The notes beneath the pieces were generated by a model that was not told where the DNA came from, made no database searches, and saw only the letters and a program-made list of their open reading frames with translations. Below, piece by piece: positions 25,378 through 33,034 of a DNA stretch of 64,000 nt; within the stretch, counting starts at the first letter, position 1; each line of letters opens with the position of its first letter. The position numbers and the translations under genes are program-made. Source of the stretch: Carbonactinospora thermoautotrophica (GTDB lineage: Bacteria > Actinomycetota > Actinomycetes > Streptomycetales > Carbonactinosporaceae); assembly GCF_001543895.1 (NCBI RefSeq), contig NZ_JYIJ01000013.1:124001-188000 (forward strand), in the 5' to 3' direction.

Positions 25378-26543
25378 GCGGCACGCTCGCGTACTCGCTC
25401 CCCGCGCTCCACGCCGGCCCGCTCGACGCCGGCCCCGGCCCGCTCGCCGGCTTCACCATCGGCGTCACCGCGGACCAGCGGCGCGCCGAGCTGGCGGCGC
25501 TGTTGGAGCGGCGCGGCGCCCGGGTCATCCAGGCGCCCGCCCTGCGGATAGTGCCGCTCCCTGATGAGCGGGAGTTGCTGGCCGCCACCCGGCAGTGCCT
25601 CGCCACGCCGCCGGACTTCGTGATCGCCACCACCGGCATCGGGTTCCGCGGCTGGCTGGAGGCGGTCGACGGCTGGGGGCTGCGCGAGGCGCTGGTCGAC
25701 CGGATCGCCGCGGCCACCCTGGTCGCGCGCGGGCGCAAGACCTGCGGGGCGGTTCGCGCGGCCGGGCTCGTCGAGACCTGGGCGCCGCCCGCCGAGTCCT
25801 TAGCCGAGATCCTCGCGTACCTGCTCGCCGAGGGGGTGGCCGGCAAGCGGGTCGCCATCCAGCTCCAAGGCGAGCCGCTGCCCGGCTTCGCCGCCGCCCT
25901 GCGCGAGGCTGGCGCGGAGGTGGTGGAGATCCCGGTGTACCGCTGGCAGCCGCCCGCTGACCCCGGACCGTTGCACCGCCTGATCGAGCAGATCGTCACC
26001 GGCCAGGTCGACGCGGTCGCCTTCACCAGCGCCCCGGCCGCCAGCGGGCTGCTGCGCGCCGCGCGCGAGGACGGGCTGGAGGACGCGCTGCTGGCCGCGC
26101 TGCGCTCGGAGGTGCTGGCCTTCTGCGTCGGGCCGATCGCCGCGAGCCCGCTGACCGTGCGGGGCGTGCCCACCCGGCAGCCGGGCCGCCGGCGGCTCGG
26201 TTCGCTCGTCCACGAGATGGCCACCAAGCTGCCAGCCGAGCGCGGGCGGGTCTTCCGGGCGGCCGGGCACATGCTGGAGATCCGCGGCCACGCCGTGCTC
26301 GTGGACGGCGAGCTGCGCGTCCTGCCGCCCGCTCCCATGGCCGTGCTGCGTGCCTTGGCCCGCCGGCCCGGCCACGTGCTGTCCCGGGCCGAGCTGCTGC
26401 GTGCCCTGCCCCGCGGCGAGGACGAGCACGCGGTCGAGATGGCCGTCGCCCGGCTCCGTCACGCCCTCGGCCGGGCCCGCTGCGTCCAGACCGTGGTCAA
26501 ACGCGGTTACCGCCTGGCCGTCGACCCGGAGGCGTGCCGGTGA
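25374..26543 (+). CDS. Uroporphyrinogen-III synthase fused to OmpR-type winged helix
   Basis: The 389-residue protein has a HemD domain (about residues 27-285; IGVTADQRRAELAALLERRGA, FTSAPAASGLL, FCVGPIAASPL) followed by a PhoB/OmpR DNA-binding domain (about 305-385; LSRAELLRALPRGEDEHAVE and KRGYRLAVD). The same architecture is known in actinobacteria, for example Mycobacterium Rv0260c. It may make uroporphyrinogen III for siroheme and also regulate the nitrite reductase operon. GTG 25374 is coupled to nirD. Confidence 0.88.
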   Translation: MSGTLAYSLPALHAGPLDAGPGPLAGFTIGVTADQRRAELAALLERRGARVIQAPALRIVPLPDERELLAATRQCLATPPDFVIATTGIGFRGWLEAVDGWGLREALVDRIAAATLVARGRKTCGAVRAAGLVETWAPPAESLAEILAYLLAEGVAGKRVAIQLQGEPLPGFAAALREAGAEVVEIPVYRWQPPADPGPLHRLIEQIVTGQVDAVAFTSAPAASGLLRAAREDGLEDALLAALRSEVLAFCVGPIAASPLTVRGVPTRQPGRRRLGSLVHEMATKLPAERGRVFRAAGHMLEIRGHAVLVDGELRVLPPAPMAVLRALARRPGHVLSRAELLRALPRGEDEHAVEMAVARLRHALGRARCVQTVVKRGYRLAVDPEACR

Positions 26544-27367
26544 GCCCCGGCCCTGGGCTCCTCGGTGCGCCCCGGGGTGCCGGCCATCCGGGACACCGGG
26601 GGGACCGGGTGCCGGGTGCTGAACCCGTGCTGCTCGCGGTCGCGCACGGCACGCGCCACCCGGTCGGGCGAGCCCAGGTGCGGGCCCTGGTCCGCCAAGT
26701 GTGCGCCCGCCGCCCCGGCCTGGATGTCCGGCTCGCGTACGTGGACGTGCTGCAGCCGGCCCTGCCGTACGTGCTGGCCACGCTGGACCGGCCGGCCGTG
26801 GTGGTGCCGCTGCTGCTCACCGCCGGGTACCACGTGCGGGTCGACATCCCGGCCGCGGTGCTCGCCCGAGGAGCTGACACAGCGCTCGCCGACACAGCGC
26901 TCGCTGACACAGCGCCCGGCGTGGTGGTCGCGCCCCCGCTCGGCCCCGACCCGGTCCTCGCCGGGCTGCTGCACGAGCGGCTGCGCGAGGCCGGCGGGCT
27001 GCGGGCCGACGCCGTCGTGCTGGCCGCGGCCGGCTCCCACGATCCCCACGCCCTGGCCGACGTGGCGCGGGTCGCCGCCGACCTGGGCGAACGCCTCTCG
27101 GTGCCGGTCCGGGTGGCGTACGCCTCCGCGGCCTGCCCCCGGGTGCCGCAGGCCGTGGCCGAACTGCGCGCCGCGGGCTTCCGCCGCATCGCGGTAGCCT
27201 CGTTCCTGCTGGCCGACGGCTTCTTCCACCAGTCGCTGGCCGCGGCAGGCGCCGACGTGGTGACCCGCCCGCTGGGCGCCCACCCCCTCCTGGCCCGGCT
27301 GGTCCTGGAGCGGTACCGGGCCGCTGCGGAGGGCTCCCCTGCTGCGGGCTCGTTCATGCGCTCCTGA
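26540..27367 (+). CDS. sirB: Sirohydrochlorin chelatase-like protein (CbiX/SirB)
   Basis: Ferrochelatase-type enzyme that places iron (or cobalt) in sirohydrochlorin, giving siroheme for NirB. The 275-residue protein holds two CbiX half-domains with the metal-binding His in LLAVAHGTRHPVG (about 38-50) and in LLLTAGYHVRVDIP (about 95-108). A direct repeat of ADTAL (15-bp unit, about 26873-26917) lies between the halves. It ends the nas-nir operon; the uroporphyrinogen methyltransferase is not in the window. Confidence 0.86.
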   Translation: MSPGPGLLGAPRGAGHPGHRGDRVPGAEPVLLAVAHGTRHPVGRAQVRALVRQVCARRPGLDVRLAYVDVLQPALPYVLATLDRPAVVVPLLLTAGYHVRVDIPAAVLARGADTALADTALADTAPGVVVAPPLGPDPVLAGLLHERLREAGGLRADAVVLAAAGSHDPHALADVARVAADLGERLSVPVRVAYASAACPRVPQAVAELRAAGFRRIAVASFLLADGFFHQSLAAAGADVVTRPLGAHPLLARLVLERYRAAAEGSPAAGSFMRS

Positions 27368-27437
27368 TCCCAGGTGGTGCCGCGACTCGTGCGGACAGCG
27401 CCCCCCACGGGCGTATGGAGTACACCCGCGCGGGAGT

Positions 27438-27457
27438 TTTGAAGTAGCTTTGAAGTA
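27438..27457 (+). promoter_or_regulatory. Direct-repeat operator at the toxin-antitoxin start
   Basis: The 9-bp word TTTGAAGTA occurs at 27438-27446 and 27449-27457, one helical turn (11 bp) apart, the second running into the antitoxin ATG. No Shine-Dalgarno is present, so the transcript may be leaderless. Such repeats are the normal target of antitoxin autorepression. Confidence 0.5.
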
Positions 27458-27930
27458 TGGCGAACAGCATCAAGGAGATCCCGTTCTCCCAGCTCGTGCA
27501 GAAACCCCGGGAGACGGTCGAGGAATTACACAGCGGACGGATACGAGCGGTTCGTCTGCACCGACGCGACGGCGAGGACCTGCTGCTCATGCCGGCTGCC
27601 CGCGCGGAGCAGGAGCATTCGGCGATGGACGCCGTCACCAGGCTCTTCGTGTCGCTGCTCAAGACCGACGATGGCGCCCGCAACCTGCTCCAGGCGTTGC
27701 CGGACATCTTCCCGTGGGTGCGGTTCCTGCCCGAGCAGGACGTGCGGGAGTTCCTGGTGGAGCTGGTCGAGGTCGCCCGCGCCAGCGTGAGCGTCGACAA
27801 CCTCGCCCCGCTGGCTCAGCTCATCACCGAGTGGCAGCACACGGCGGAGGTGTACGCCGATCCTGAGCTGCGTGCCGCCTTCTCGCAGCCCATCGAGGAC
27901 TTCGGGCCCGTCCCTGACCCGAAGGACTGA
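27457..27930 (+). CDS. Antitoxin-like protein, Phd/YefM type (prevent-host-death)
   Basis: A 157-residue protein whose first 55 residues (IKEIPFSQLVQKPRETVEEL, then IRAVRLHRRDGEDLLLMPA) resemble the Phd/YefM DNA-binding and dimerisation fold; the remaining 100 are helical and novel to me. It lies 2 bp before a RelE-like toxin gene. It probably neutralises that toxin and represses its own promoter at the TTTGAAGTA repeats. The extended C-terminus is longer than in classical Phd (about 75-90). Confidence 0.72.
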   Translation: MANSIKEIPFSQLVQKPRETVEELHSGRIRAVRLHRRDGEDLLLMPAARAEQEHSAMDAVTRLFVSLLKTDDGARNLLQALPDIFPWVRFLPEQDVREFLVELVEVARASVSVDNLAPLAQLITEWQHTAEVYADPELRAAFSQPIEDFGPVPDPKD

Positions 27931-27932
27931 TC

Positions 27933-28286
27933 TTGAGCCCCAAGCGTGGTGAGCGCGTCGCACCACCCGCTGTCGGCGACGAGTGGAACGTACGCTTCGC
28001 CAACAACGATGCCGCGAAGGGCTGGGAGGAGCTGTGCCGACAGGCTCCTGAGAACACGCGACGCGCTTTCGAGTCGATGCGTTCTCAGCCCCGGCCTAAT
28101 CCGGCCACCGAGCGACACCATCGGCTCAAGGGAGGTTATGCCTCCAGGGATTACCAGGGCCGCAAGCTCGAACGGTGGCAGATCGAGGTCACCGGGAGCG
28201 GCCGCATCTGGTACCTGATCGACGACGCGGAACACACCGTCTGGGTCGAGTGCGCCGGCCTCCGGCATCCCAAGGCCACGGAGTAG
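27933..28286 (+). CDS. RelE/ParE-superfamily toxin-like protein
   Basis: A 117-residue protein with a RelE-like beta-sheet core: RHHRLKGGYASRDYQGRKLERWQIEVTG (split by its loops) and GRIWYLIDDAEHTVWVECAG. It begins with TTG 27933 straight after the antitoxin stop, typical of coupled toxin genes. Activity would be mRNA cleavage at the ribosome or gyrase inhibition; the sequence does not decide. The C-terminal ARG/HIS residues used by RelE are not clearly matched. Confidence 0.7.
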   Translation: MSPKRGERVAPPAVGDEWNVRFANNDAAKGWEELCRQAPENTRRAFESMRSQPRPNPATERHHRLKGGYASRDYQGRKLERWQIEVTGSGRIWYLIDDAEHTVWVECAGLRHPKATE

Positions 28287-28299
28287 GACCGGGATCCGG

Positions 28300-29409
28300 T
28301 CAATGGTCGAAGTCCAGCACCACCCGCTCGGAGGTGGGGTGGGACTGGCAGGCCAGGACGAAGCCGGCGGCCAGCTCGTCCTGCTCCAGGGCAAAGTTGC
28401 GGTCCATGCGGACGGCGCCCTCGACCAGCCTGGCGCGGCATGTGCCGCAGACTCCGCCCTTGCAGGCGTACGGGGCGTCGTTGCGCACCCGCAGCGCCCC
28501 CTCCAGCACCGACTCGCCCCCGGCGGGCAGCTCGAAGGTGGACGCGCGCCCGTCCAGGATCACGGTCACCGTGCTGGCCGGGCCTGCCGGGGCGGCCGGG
28601 CCGAGGTCGACGGTCTCGCGTACCGGCTCGCCCACGTGGAACAGTTCCTGGTGGATGCGCTCGGGCGCGACCCCGTGGTCGCGCAGGGTCTGGCGGGCCT
28701 GCTCGATCAGGCCGTACGGACCGCAGAGCAGCCACTCGTCCACGCCGTCGGCGGGGACCAGGGTCCTGAGGAAGACCGCCAGCTTGTCCCGGTCGATACG
28801 GCCGCAGAACAGCTCCACCTCCTGCGGCTCGCGGCTGAGCACGTTGATCAGGTGGAACCGGTCGGGGTACCGGTTCTTCAGGTCCTGCAGCTCCTCCAGG
28901 AACATCACGCTGTTGGAGGTGCGGTTGCCGTAGATCAGCGTGACCCGGCTCCTCGGCTCGACCTGCAGCGCGGTCGAGATGATCGACAGGATCGGCGTGA
29001 TCCCGGAGCCGGCGGCGATCGCCGCGTAGTGCTTGGCGTGCCCCGGGTCGAGCGGCACCCGGAACTGCCCGGCCGGGGTCATCACCTCCAGCGTGTCACC
29101 GGGCCTGAGCCGGCCGCACGCGTGCGTGGAGAACAGCCCGCCCGCCAGCCGCTTGACACCAATACGCAGCTCCCCACTGGTCGCGGGGGCGCAGATCGAG
29201 TACGTGCGGCGTGCCTCCTCACCGTCCGGGGTGGTCCAGCGGATGGTCAGGTGCTGGCCGGGCTCGAAGCGGTACTCCTCGCGCAGCTCGTCCGGCACGT
29301 CGAAGGTGACCGCGACCGCGTCGTCGGTGAGGCGGTCGACCGCGCGGACGCGCAGCCGGTGGAAGACGGCGTGCCGCCGCCGGGACGGGGCCTGCGCCGA
29401 GACGCTCAT
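28300..29409 (-). CDS. paaE: Phenylacetyl-CoA epoxidase reductase subunit
   Basis: Delivers NAD(P)H electrons to PaaAC. The 369-residue protein has an FAD domain (RTYSICAP, about 85-92), an NAD domain (AAGSGITPILSII; LCGPYGLIEQ) and a C-terminal plant-type [2Fe-2S] ferredoxin (ACKGGVCGTCRARLVEG with a further Cys in LACQSHP). ATG 29409 gives the normal N-terminus. Unusually it is separated from paaABCD by about 3 kb and carries its own operator at 29510-29531. Confidence 0.93.
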   Translation of the reverse strand: MSVSAQAPSRRRHAVFHRLRVRAVDRLTDDAVAVTFDVPDELREEYRFEPGQHLTIRWTTPDGEEARRTYSICAPATSGELRIGVKRLAGGLFSTHACGRLRPGDTLEVMTPAGQFRVPLDPGHAKHYAAIAAGSGITPILSIISTALQVEPRSRVTLIYGNRTSNSVMFLEELQDLKNRYPDRFHLINVLSREPQEVELFCGRIDRDKLAVFLRTLVPADGVDEWLLCGPYGLIEQARQTLRDHGVAPERIHQELFHVGEPVRETVDLGPAAPAGPASTVTVILDGRASTFELPAGGESVLEGALRVRNDAPYACKGGVCGTCRARLVEGAVRMDRNFALEQDELAAGFVLACQSHPTSERVVLDFDH

Positions 29410-29504
29410 CGGACCACCCCGACGCGCTGGAGCACCCGGTCCGACCTGCACGGGAACACCTGAGCCACCTCCCTGAGCCGCCTGCGGGCCGACAGCCCCA
29501 CCTC

Positions 29505-29531
29505 ACTATACCAACCGAACGTCCGGTCGGT
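29505..29531 (-). promoter_or_regulatory. PaaR-type operator and -10 box before paaE
   Basis: Reading left, a TATAGT -10 (29505-29510) abuts a 22-bp near-palindrome at 29510-29531. Its core ACCGAACGTCCGGT fits the published actinobacterial PaaR motif (ACTnACCGnnCGnnCGGTnAGT) at 20 of 22 positions as I recall that motif. The same kind of site precedes the other paa genes here. Confidence 0.7.
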
Positions 29532-29593
29532 AGGTGGTCGTGGATCGCGTCGAAGCCCGGCCCGATGCGCCAGCCGGGGCTGACGGTAGGTTG

Positions 29594-30142
29594 CTAATCC
29601 TGGCGGGGACGTTGATCGAGCGGGATGGCCAGCACGTCCATCGGCGGCATGCGCTTGGGCCGGATCGCGCCGTACTGGCGCCATCCCCAGCGCTGGTAGA
29701 TGCGTCGCGCGGTCGCGGCGGGATTGACGGTGAGGGTCGCGTACGGCTCGGGCCGGCCGGCGAGGAGTTGGTCGAGCAGCCGCCGACCGATGCCGTGACC
29801 GCGCCAGCTCGACCGCACAGCCCACTCCATGACCGCGAACTTCTCCACGTCGCGAATCTCTGCCGGCGGGTCAACGGTCGGGTGTCGCCACCACTCGCCC
29901 GGCGGCATCGTGTAGCCGTAGGCGTAGCCGATCAGCTGCTCCTCGGCGACAGCGCGGACCAGCGTGAAGCCGGGTTTTTTGAGCTCGTCGCGCAGCCAGC
30001 GGCGGAACTGGGCGACGTCCTCGGGTCCCTCGCAGTACGGTTCCTCGGCGAACACCTCGGCGTACACGTCAACCAGCGCATCGAGTTGCGCGGCAGTCTG
30101 CGCGGCGTTCAGCCGGTCGTAGACCACATCGTCCACGGCCAT
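29594..30142 (-). CDS. GNAT-family N-acetyltransferase
   Basis: A 182-residue acetyltransferase: WAVRSSWRGHGIGRRLLDQL (about residues 104-123) is the acetyl-CoA loop and RRIYQRWGWRQYG the C-terminal motif. ATG 30142 is preferred over TTG 30151. It is 10 bp downstream of an XRE regulator, and the pair resembles small accessory units carried by integrated DNA. Substrate unknown. Codon use is less G/C-biased than in the flanking paa genes. Confidence 0.85.
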   Translation of the reverse strand: MAVDDVVYDRLNAAQTAAQLDALVDVYAEVFAEEPYCEGPEDVAQFRRWLRDELKKPGFTLVRAVAEEQLIGYAYGYTMPPGEWWRHPTVDPPAEIRDVEKFAVMEWAVRSSWRGHGIGRRLLDQLLAGRPEPYATLTVNPAATARRIYQRWGWRQYGAIRPKRMPPMDVLAIPLDQRPRQD

Positions 30143-30152
30143 GGTGGGCAAC

Positions 30153-31415
30153 CTAGAGGGAAGAGAGAGCGGCAGGACGGGTCAGCGCGGCTCGTAGCTC
30201 AGCAACGGCGGGCCGGCCCCGCTCGCTGTCGGGTACGGAGTCGATGACCTTGGCCGCAGTGGCGAACAGCATCTCGTTGTGCCAGGCGTCGGGTAGTCCC
30301 GCCAGCACCTCGTTGGCATATGCGAGGCCATCGCCGACATGGCCGTCGATGACGAGGCACGCCGCGCGGTGCATCTGTAGCTGCGCGCGCTCTCGGGCCA
30401 GATTCGCCGGATACAGCGCCAAGGCCCGGTCCTGGGCCGCATACGCCGCGGCCGTGTTGCCCAGGTAGGTATGCACGTAGCTTTCGGTGTAGCGCAGCCG
30501 CACCTCGGGCCAACCATGCATGGACTCGGCGTCGGCGGTGACATCGGTCGGCAGTCGCTCGGAGACCTCCTCGATCTGGCGCAGCACGATGGTCGCTTCG
30601 TCAGCGCGGCCGCACATGGCTAGGGCCTGAGCCTTACCGGCGAGCACCCCAGCAGTGCCCGCCGTCGCCAGGTGACCGCCGATGGCCAGCGCCTCGTCAA
30701 CCAGTTCCAGTACGACCGGCAGCGGCCGCTGCTCGTACAGACCGTTGACGGCCTCCCAGTCACGCACCCACACGCGCGTGACCGCGTCCCCAGAGGCGTC
30801 GGCGGCCTGGCGGGCCGTATTCCACCACCGCCGAGCGGCGCGGGTCTGGCCGAGGCTGGCCAGCGTCATCGCCATGACCACCGACAGCTGGCCGGCTACC
30901 CGGTACAGATCACGCTTCTGCGCGTCACCGCCTGCGGCGGTGAGCTGTTGCAGCACGATTACATCGGCGACTATGTCCTGCAATAGGGCAGCTGGCGGCG
31001 TGGTGTAGAAGTCGCGGGCGTACTCAAGGGCGAGCGCCTCCCACTCGTCCACGCCTCGCCGGCCGCCATCGAGCGCCCAGGACAGGCCTTGCCGGGCCGC
31101 TTCTAAAGACACAAGTGGCGCCGACGCGCCCACAGCGAGTGTGGTCAGCGCCTGCACAACCGTCCGTCGTCGCGTCGCGTCCACCCCCTCGCCCCGCAGG
31201 GCCGCCTCGGCTTCGTACACCGATAAGAGTGCCCCACCGGTGCCGAGTACGTCATCGCACCGCTTCGCCAGCTCGGCCGACCCAGGGCGCACGCCTCGCT
31301 CGATCTGTGACAGGTAACTGTGGTCGAAATGCACTAGGCGGGCCAGATCGCGCAGCGACAACCCGAGCTGCTGCCGGGCTTGGCGCAAAGCCTGCCCGAA
31401 GGTGAGCGTCCCCAC
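30153..31415 (-). CDS. XRE-family regulator with TPR-like repeats
   Basis: A 420-residue regulator. The helix-turn-helix is LRQARQQLGLSLRDLARLV with SYLSQIERG (about residues 8-40), followed by RRRTVVQALTTLAVGA and a long helical repeat domain. GTG 31415 was chosen because AAGGGGA lies just upstream and the helix-turn-helix starts immediately after. It precedes the GNAT gene and lies divergent from four small genes, all between paaE and paaD. Third-position G+C is visibly lower than in the paa genes. Confidence 0.85.
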   Translation of the reverse strand: MGTLTFGQALRQARQQLGLSLRDLARLVHFDHSYLSQIERGVRPGSAELAKRCDDVLGTGGALLSVYEAEAALRGEGVDATRRRTVVQALTTLAVGASAPLVSLEAARQGLSWALDGGRRGVDEWEALALEYARDFYTTPPAALLQDIVADVIVLQQLTAAGGDAQKRDLYRVAGQLSVVMAMTLASLGQTRAARRWWNTARQAADASGDAVTRVWVRDWEAVNGLYEQRPLPVVLELVDEALAIGGHLATAGTAGVLAGKAQALAMCGRADEATIVLRQIEEVSERLPTDVTADAESMHGWPEVRLRYTESYVHTYLGNTAAAYAAQDRALALYPANLARERAQLQMHRAACLVIDGHVGDGLAYANEVLAGLPDAWHNEMLFATAAKVIDSVPDSERGRPAVAELRAALTRPAALSSL

Positions 31416-31580
31416 TTCGTCCCCTTGTGTGAAGTCCGCGCCTCGGTGTGGCTCTGTGTGGTCTGCGGTGTGGGCCCACAGCTCACGCCTGGCCAGTTGG
31501 TGACCGTATCGCGACGCTACCGCAACAAGAGCTGCCCCGGGCTCTAACCGCACCGGGCAACCCTTGAGGGAGACATTCGG

Positions 31581-31733
31581 ATGATCAGCCGTGACCAGCT
31601 CAAGCAGCTCCTGGCCGCGCTGCGCCGCGACCAAACGGCCCCGCCCGTCCTGATCCGCCTGGCCCCGAGCGGCACCCTGCTGCCGATGTGGACCCCGGCC
31701 AGAGTCCCCGCCCCATGTGGAGGGGAGGGCTGA
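31581..31733 (+). CDS. Small hypothetical protein
   Basis: A 50-residue ORF starting MISRDQLKQLLAALRRDQ, with GAGGGAG 8 bp upstream of the ATG and a stop overlapping the next start (TGATG). It is the first of four tightly packed small genes (31581-32410), an arrangement common in actinomycete integrative elements. No family recognised. Confidence 0.6.
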   Translation: MISRDQLKQLLAALRRDQTAPPVLIRLAPSGTLLPMWTPARVPAPCGGEG

Positions 31734-31984
31734 TGACCATTCCCCCGCAGCAGAGCCCCAACGGCCACGTCACCCACTTCCCGCCGGCTCCGCCCACGCT
31801 GGAGGAGTACCTGCAGGGCATCCGTGCCGGGGCGCAGATCCAGAACCCGACCCTGGCCGACCTGATGACCTACCGGGAGTGGACCGGCCTGCTCGCCGGT
31901 CTGGTGGTGAGCCTGCTCGACACCCACCCGGCTATCCGGCCCAGTGTGGAGGCCCACGCCCGAAGCTGGGGGTGGAAGGGGTGA
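31733..31984 (+). CDS. Small hypothetical protein
   Basis: An 83-residue protein (APPTLEEYLQGIRAGAQ, then LMTYREWTGLLAGLVVSLL) with a Pro-rich start and one amphipathic or membrane-facing helix. Start and stop overlap both neighbours, which supports it as a real gene of the small operon. Function unknown. Confidence 0.6.
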   Translation: MTIPPQQSPNGHVTHFPPAPPTLEEYLQGIRAGAQIQNPTLADLMTYREWTGLLAGLVVSLLDTHPAIRPSVEAHARSWGWKG

Positions 31985-32154
31985 CCGAGCCGACGACCGG
32001 GCTGCGCGCCGTGGTGGATCCCGCCTGTGCCACCTGCCACGGGACCGGCCAGGTGAACGGCAACCCCTGCGGCCCGTGCTCGCTGTTGCTGACCCCGAGC
32101 GAGATCGCGCTCCTGTACGGGAAGAAGGTGCCCGATGCGTCGGCTCAGCCGTGA
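31981..32154 (+). CDS. Small zinc-ribbon-like protein
   Basis: A 57-residue protein with CATCHGTGQVNGNPCGPC, a DnaJ-type C-x2-C...C-x2-C metal-binding pattern. GTG 31981 overlaps the previous stop by 4 bp; its 3' end overlaps the next start by 20 bp. Probably binds one zinc ion; role unknown. Confidence 0.6.
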   Translation: MTEPTTGLRAVVDPACATCHGTGQVNGNPCGPCSLLLTPSEIALLYGKKVPDASAQP

Positions 32155-32410
32155 GGCCGAGGTCACGCTGATCCTGCTCCTCGGCCTGGCCCTGCTCGCG
32201 CTACCCGGCCTGCTCTACGCCCTGGGCTGGCTGCCCCGCCGACCGGGCCTTTTCGTCGAGTGTGCGTGTCGTCACACACGTGTGACGACACGCACACTCG
32301 ACGCGGAGGTGGGACGGGCCGTGCCGGCCCGGACTCCCGCGCCACCAACTCAACCCACGCCCCCAACCCTGGTGACCCGAGAGAAACCGCCCGCACGGCC
32401 CGCCGCCTAA
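32135..32410 (+). CDS. Small membrane protein running through a palindromic repeat
   Basis: A 91-residue ORF with one membrane helix (VTLILLLGLALLALPGLLYALG, about residues 9-30, followed by RR). From residue about 40 the frame passes through the 50-bp palindrome at 32254-32303 (VECACRHTRVTTRTLDA) and then a Pro/Thr-rich tail. The repeat has probably inserted into or just past the original 3' end, so the C-terminus may be accidental. Confidence 0.5.
   Translation: MRRLSREAEVTLILLLGLALLALPGLLYALGWLPRRPGLFVECACRHTRVTTRTLDAEVGRAVPARTPAPPTQPTPPTLVTREKPPARPAA
32254..32303. repeat. Long palindromic repeat, copy A
   Basis: Two perfect 24-bp arms around a 2-bp centre (AC). The left arm starts CGTCGAGTGTGCGTGTCGTC and ends ACAC. 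The same arm sequence is found at 35395, 45404 and 47219 in this window. It could form a cruciform or a very stable RNA hairpin. Confidence 0.9.
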
Positions 32411-32536
32411 ACCCACGGCAGGGGGTGACACCTGGGCAAGCACGCCAAGCCGCAGGACAATCCGCAGAAGCCGGCGAACCAGACGAGCGGCAACGAGGCC
32501 CGGCATCAAGGGCAGCCGCGGCGGGAAGCGCAGCCG

Positions 32537-33034
32537 TCAGATCGCCTTGAAGTGGTCGAACGGCTCCAGGCAGGAGTCGCAGGCGTACAGGGCCTTGCAG
32601 GCGGTGGATCCGAAGCGACTCACCTCGCGGGTGTCGGGCGACCCGCACCGGGGGCACTTGACCGAGAGCCGCACCATGACACGGCCGGACGGGCGGGGTC
32701 CAGGCGGGGCGATGCCGTACTCGCGCAGCTTGTGCTTGCCCTCCTCGGTCATCCAGTCGGTGGTCCAGGCCGGGGAGAGCACAACGCGGACCTCGACGTC
32801 CGGGTAACCGGCGGCCGCGAGCCGATCGACGATGTCGGCCCGGATCGTGTCCATGGCGGGGCAGCCGGAGTACGTCGGCGTGATCTCCACCTCGACCCGG
32901 CCGTCGTCGCTGACCTCGACGCGGCGCAGGACGCCCAGGTCGGCGATGGTGAGCACCGGGATCTCCGGGTCCGGCACCTGCGCGACCAGCTCGCGCAGGC
33001 GGTCCGCCGGCTCCGAACGCGCCATCGCCTTCAC
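32537..33034 (-). CDS. paaD: Phenylacetyl-CoA epoxidase maturation protein
   Basis: A 165-residue DUF59/MIP18-type Fe-S assembly protein (LVAQVPDPEIPVLTIADLGV; TPTYSGCPAM) with a C-terminal Cys4 ribbon (KCPRCGSPDTREVS ... YACDSCLEPF). It helps mature the diiron oxygenase PaaAC. GTG 33034 overlaps the paaC stop by 4 bp. Downstream, instead of paaE, come the small genes and repeat A. Confidence 0.92.
   Translation of the reverse strand: MKAMARSEPADRLRELVAQVPDPEIPVLTIADLGVLRRVEVSDDGRVEVEITPTYSGCPAMDTIRADIVDRLAAAGYPDVEVRVVLSPAWTTDWMTEEGKHKLREYGIAPPGPRPSGRVMVRLSVKCPRCGSPDTREVSRFGSTACKALYACDSCLEPFDHFKAI

Noticed and set aside
31688-32171. Integrase or attachment site at the paa island
   Set aside because: No tyrosine or serine recombinase gene and no direct repeats flanking 29.4-32.5 kb could be found by eye.
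32431-32550. Small Lys/Gln-rich ORF (KHAKPQDNPQKPANQ) before paaD
   Set aside because: Only a CTG codon could start it and the frame runs into antisense of paaD; too weak to list as a gene.
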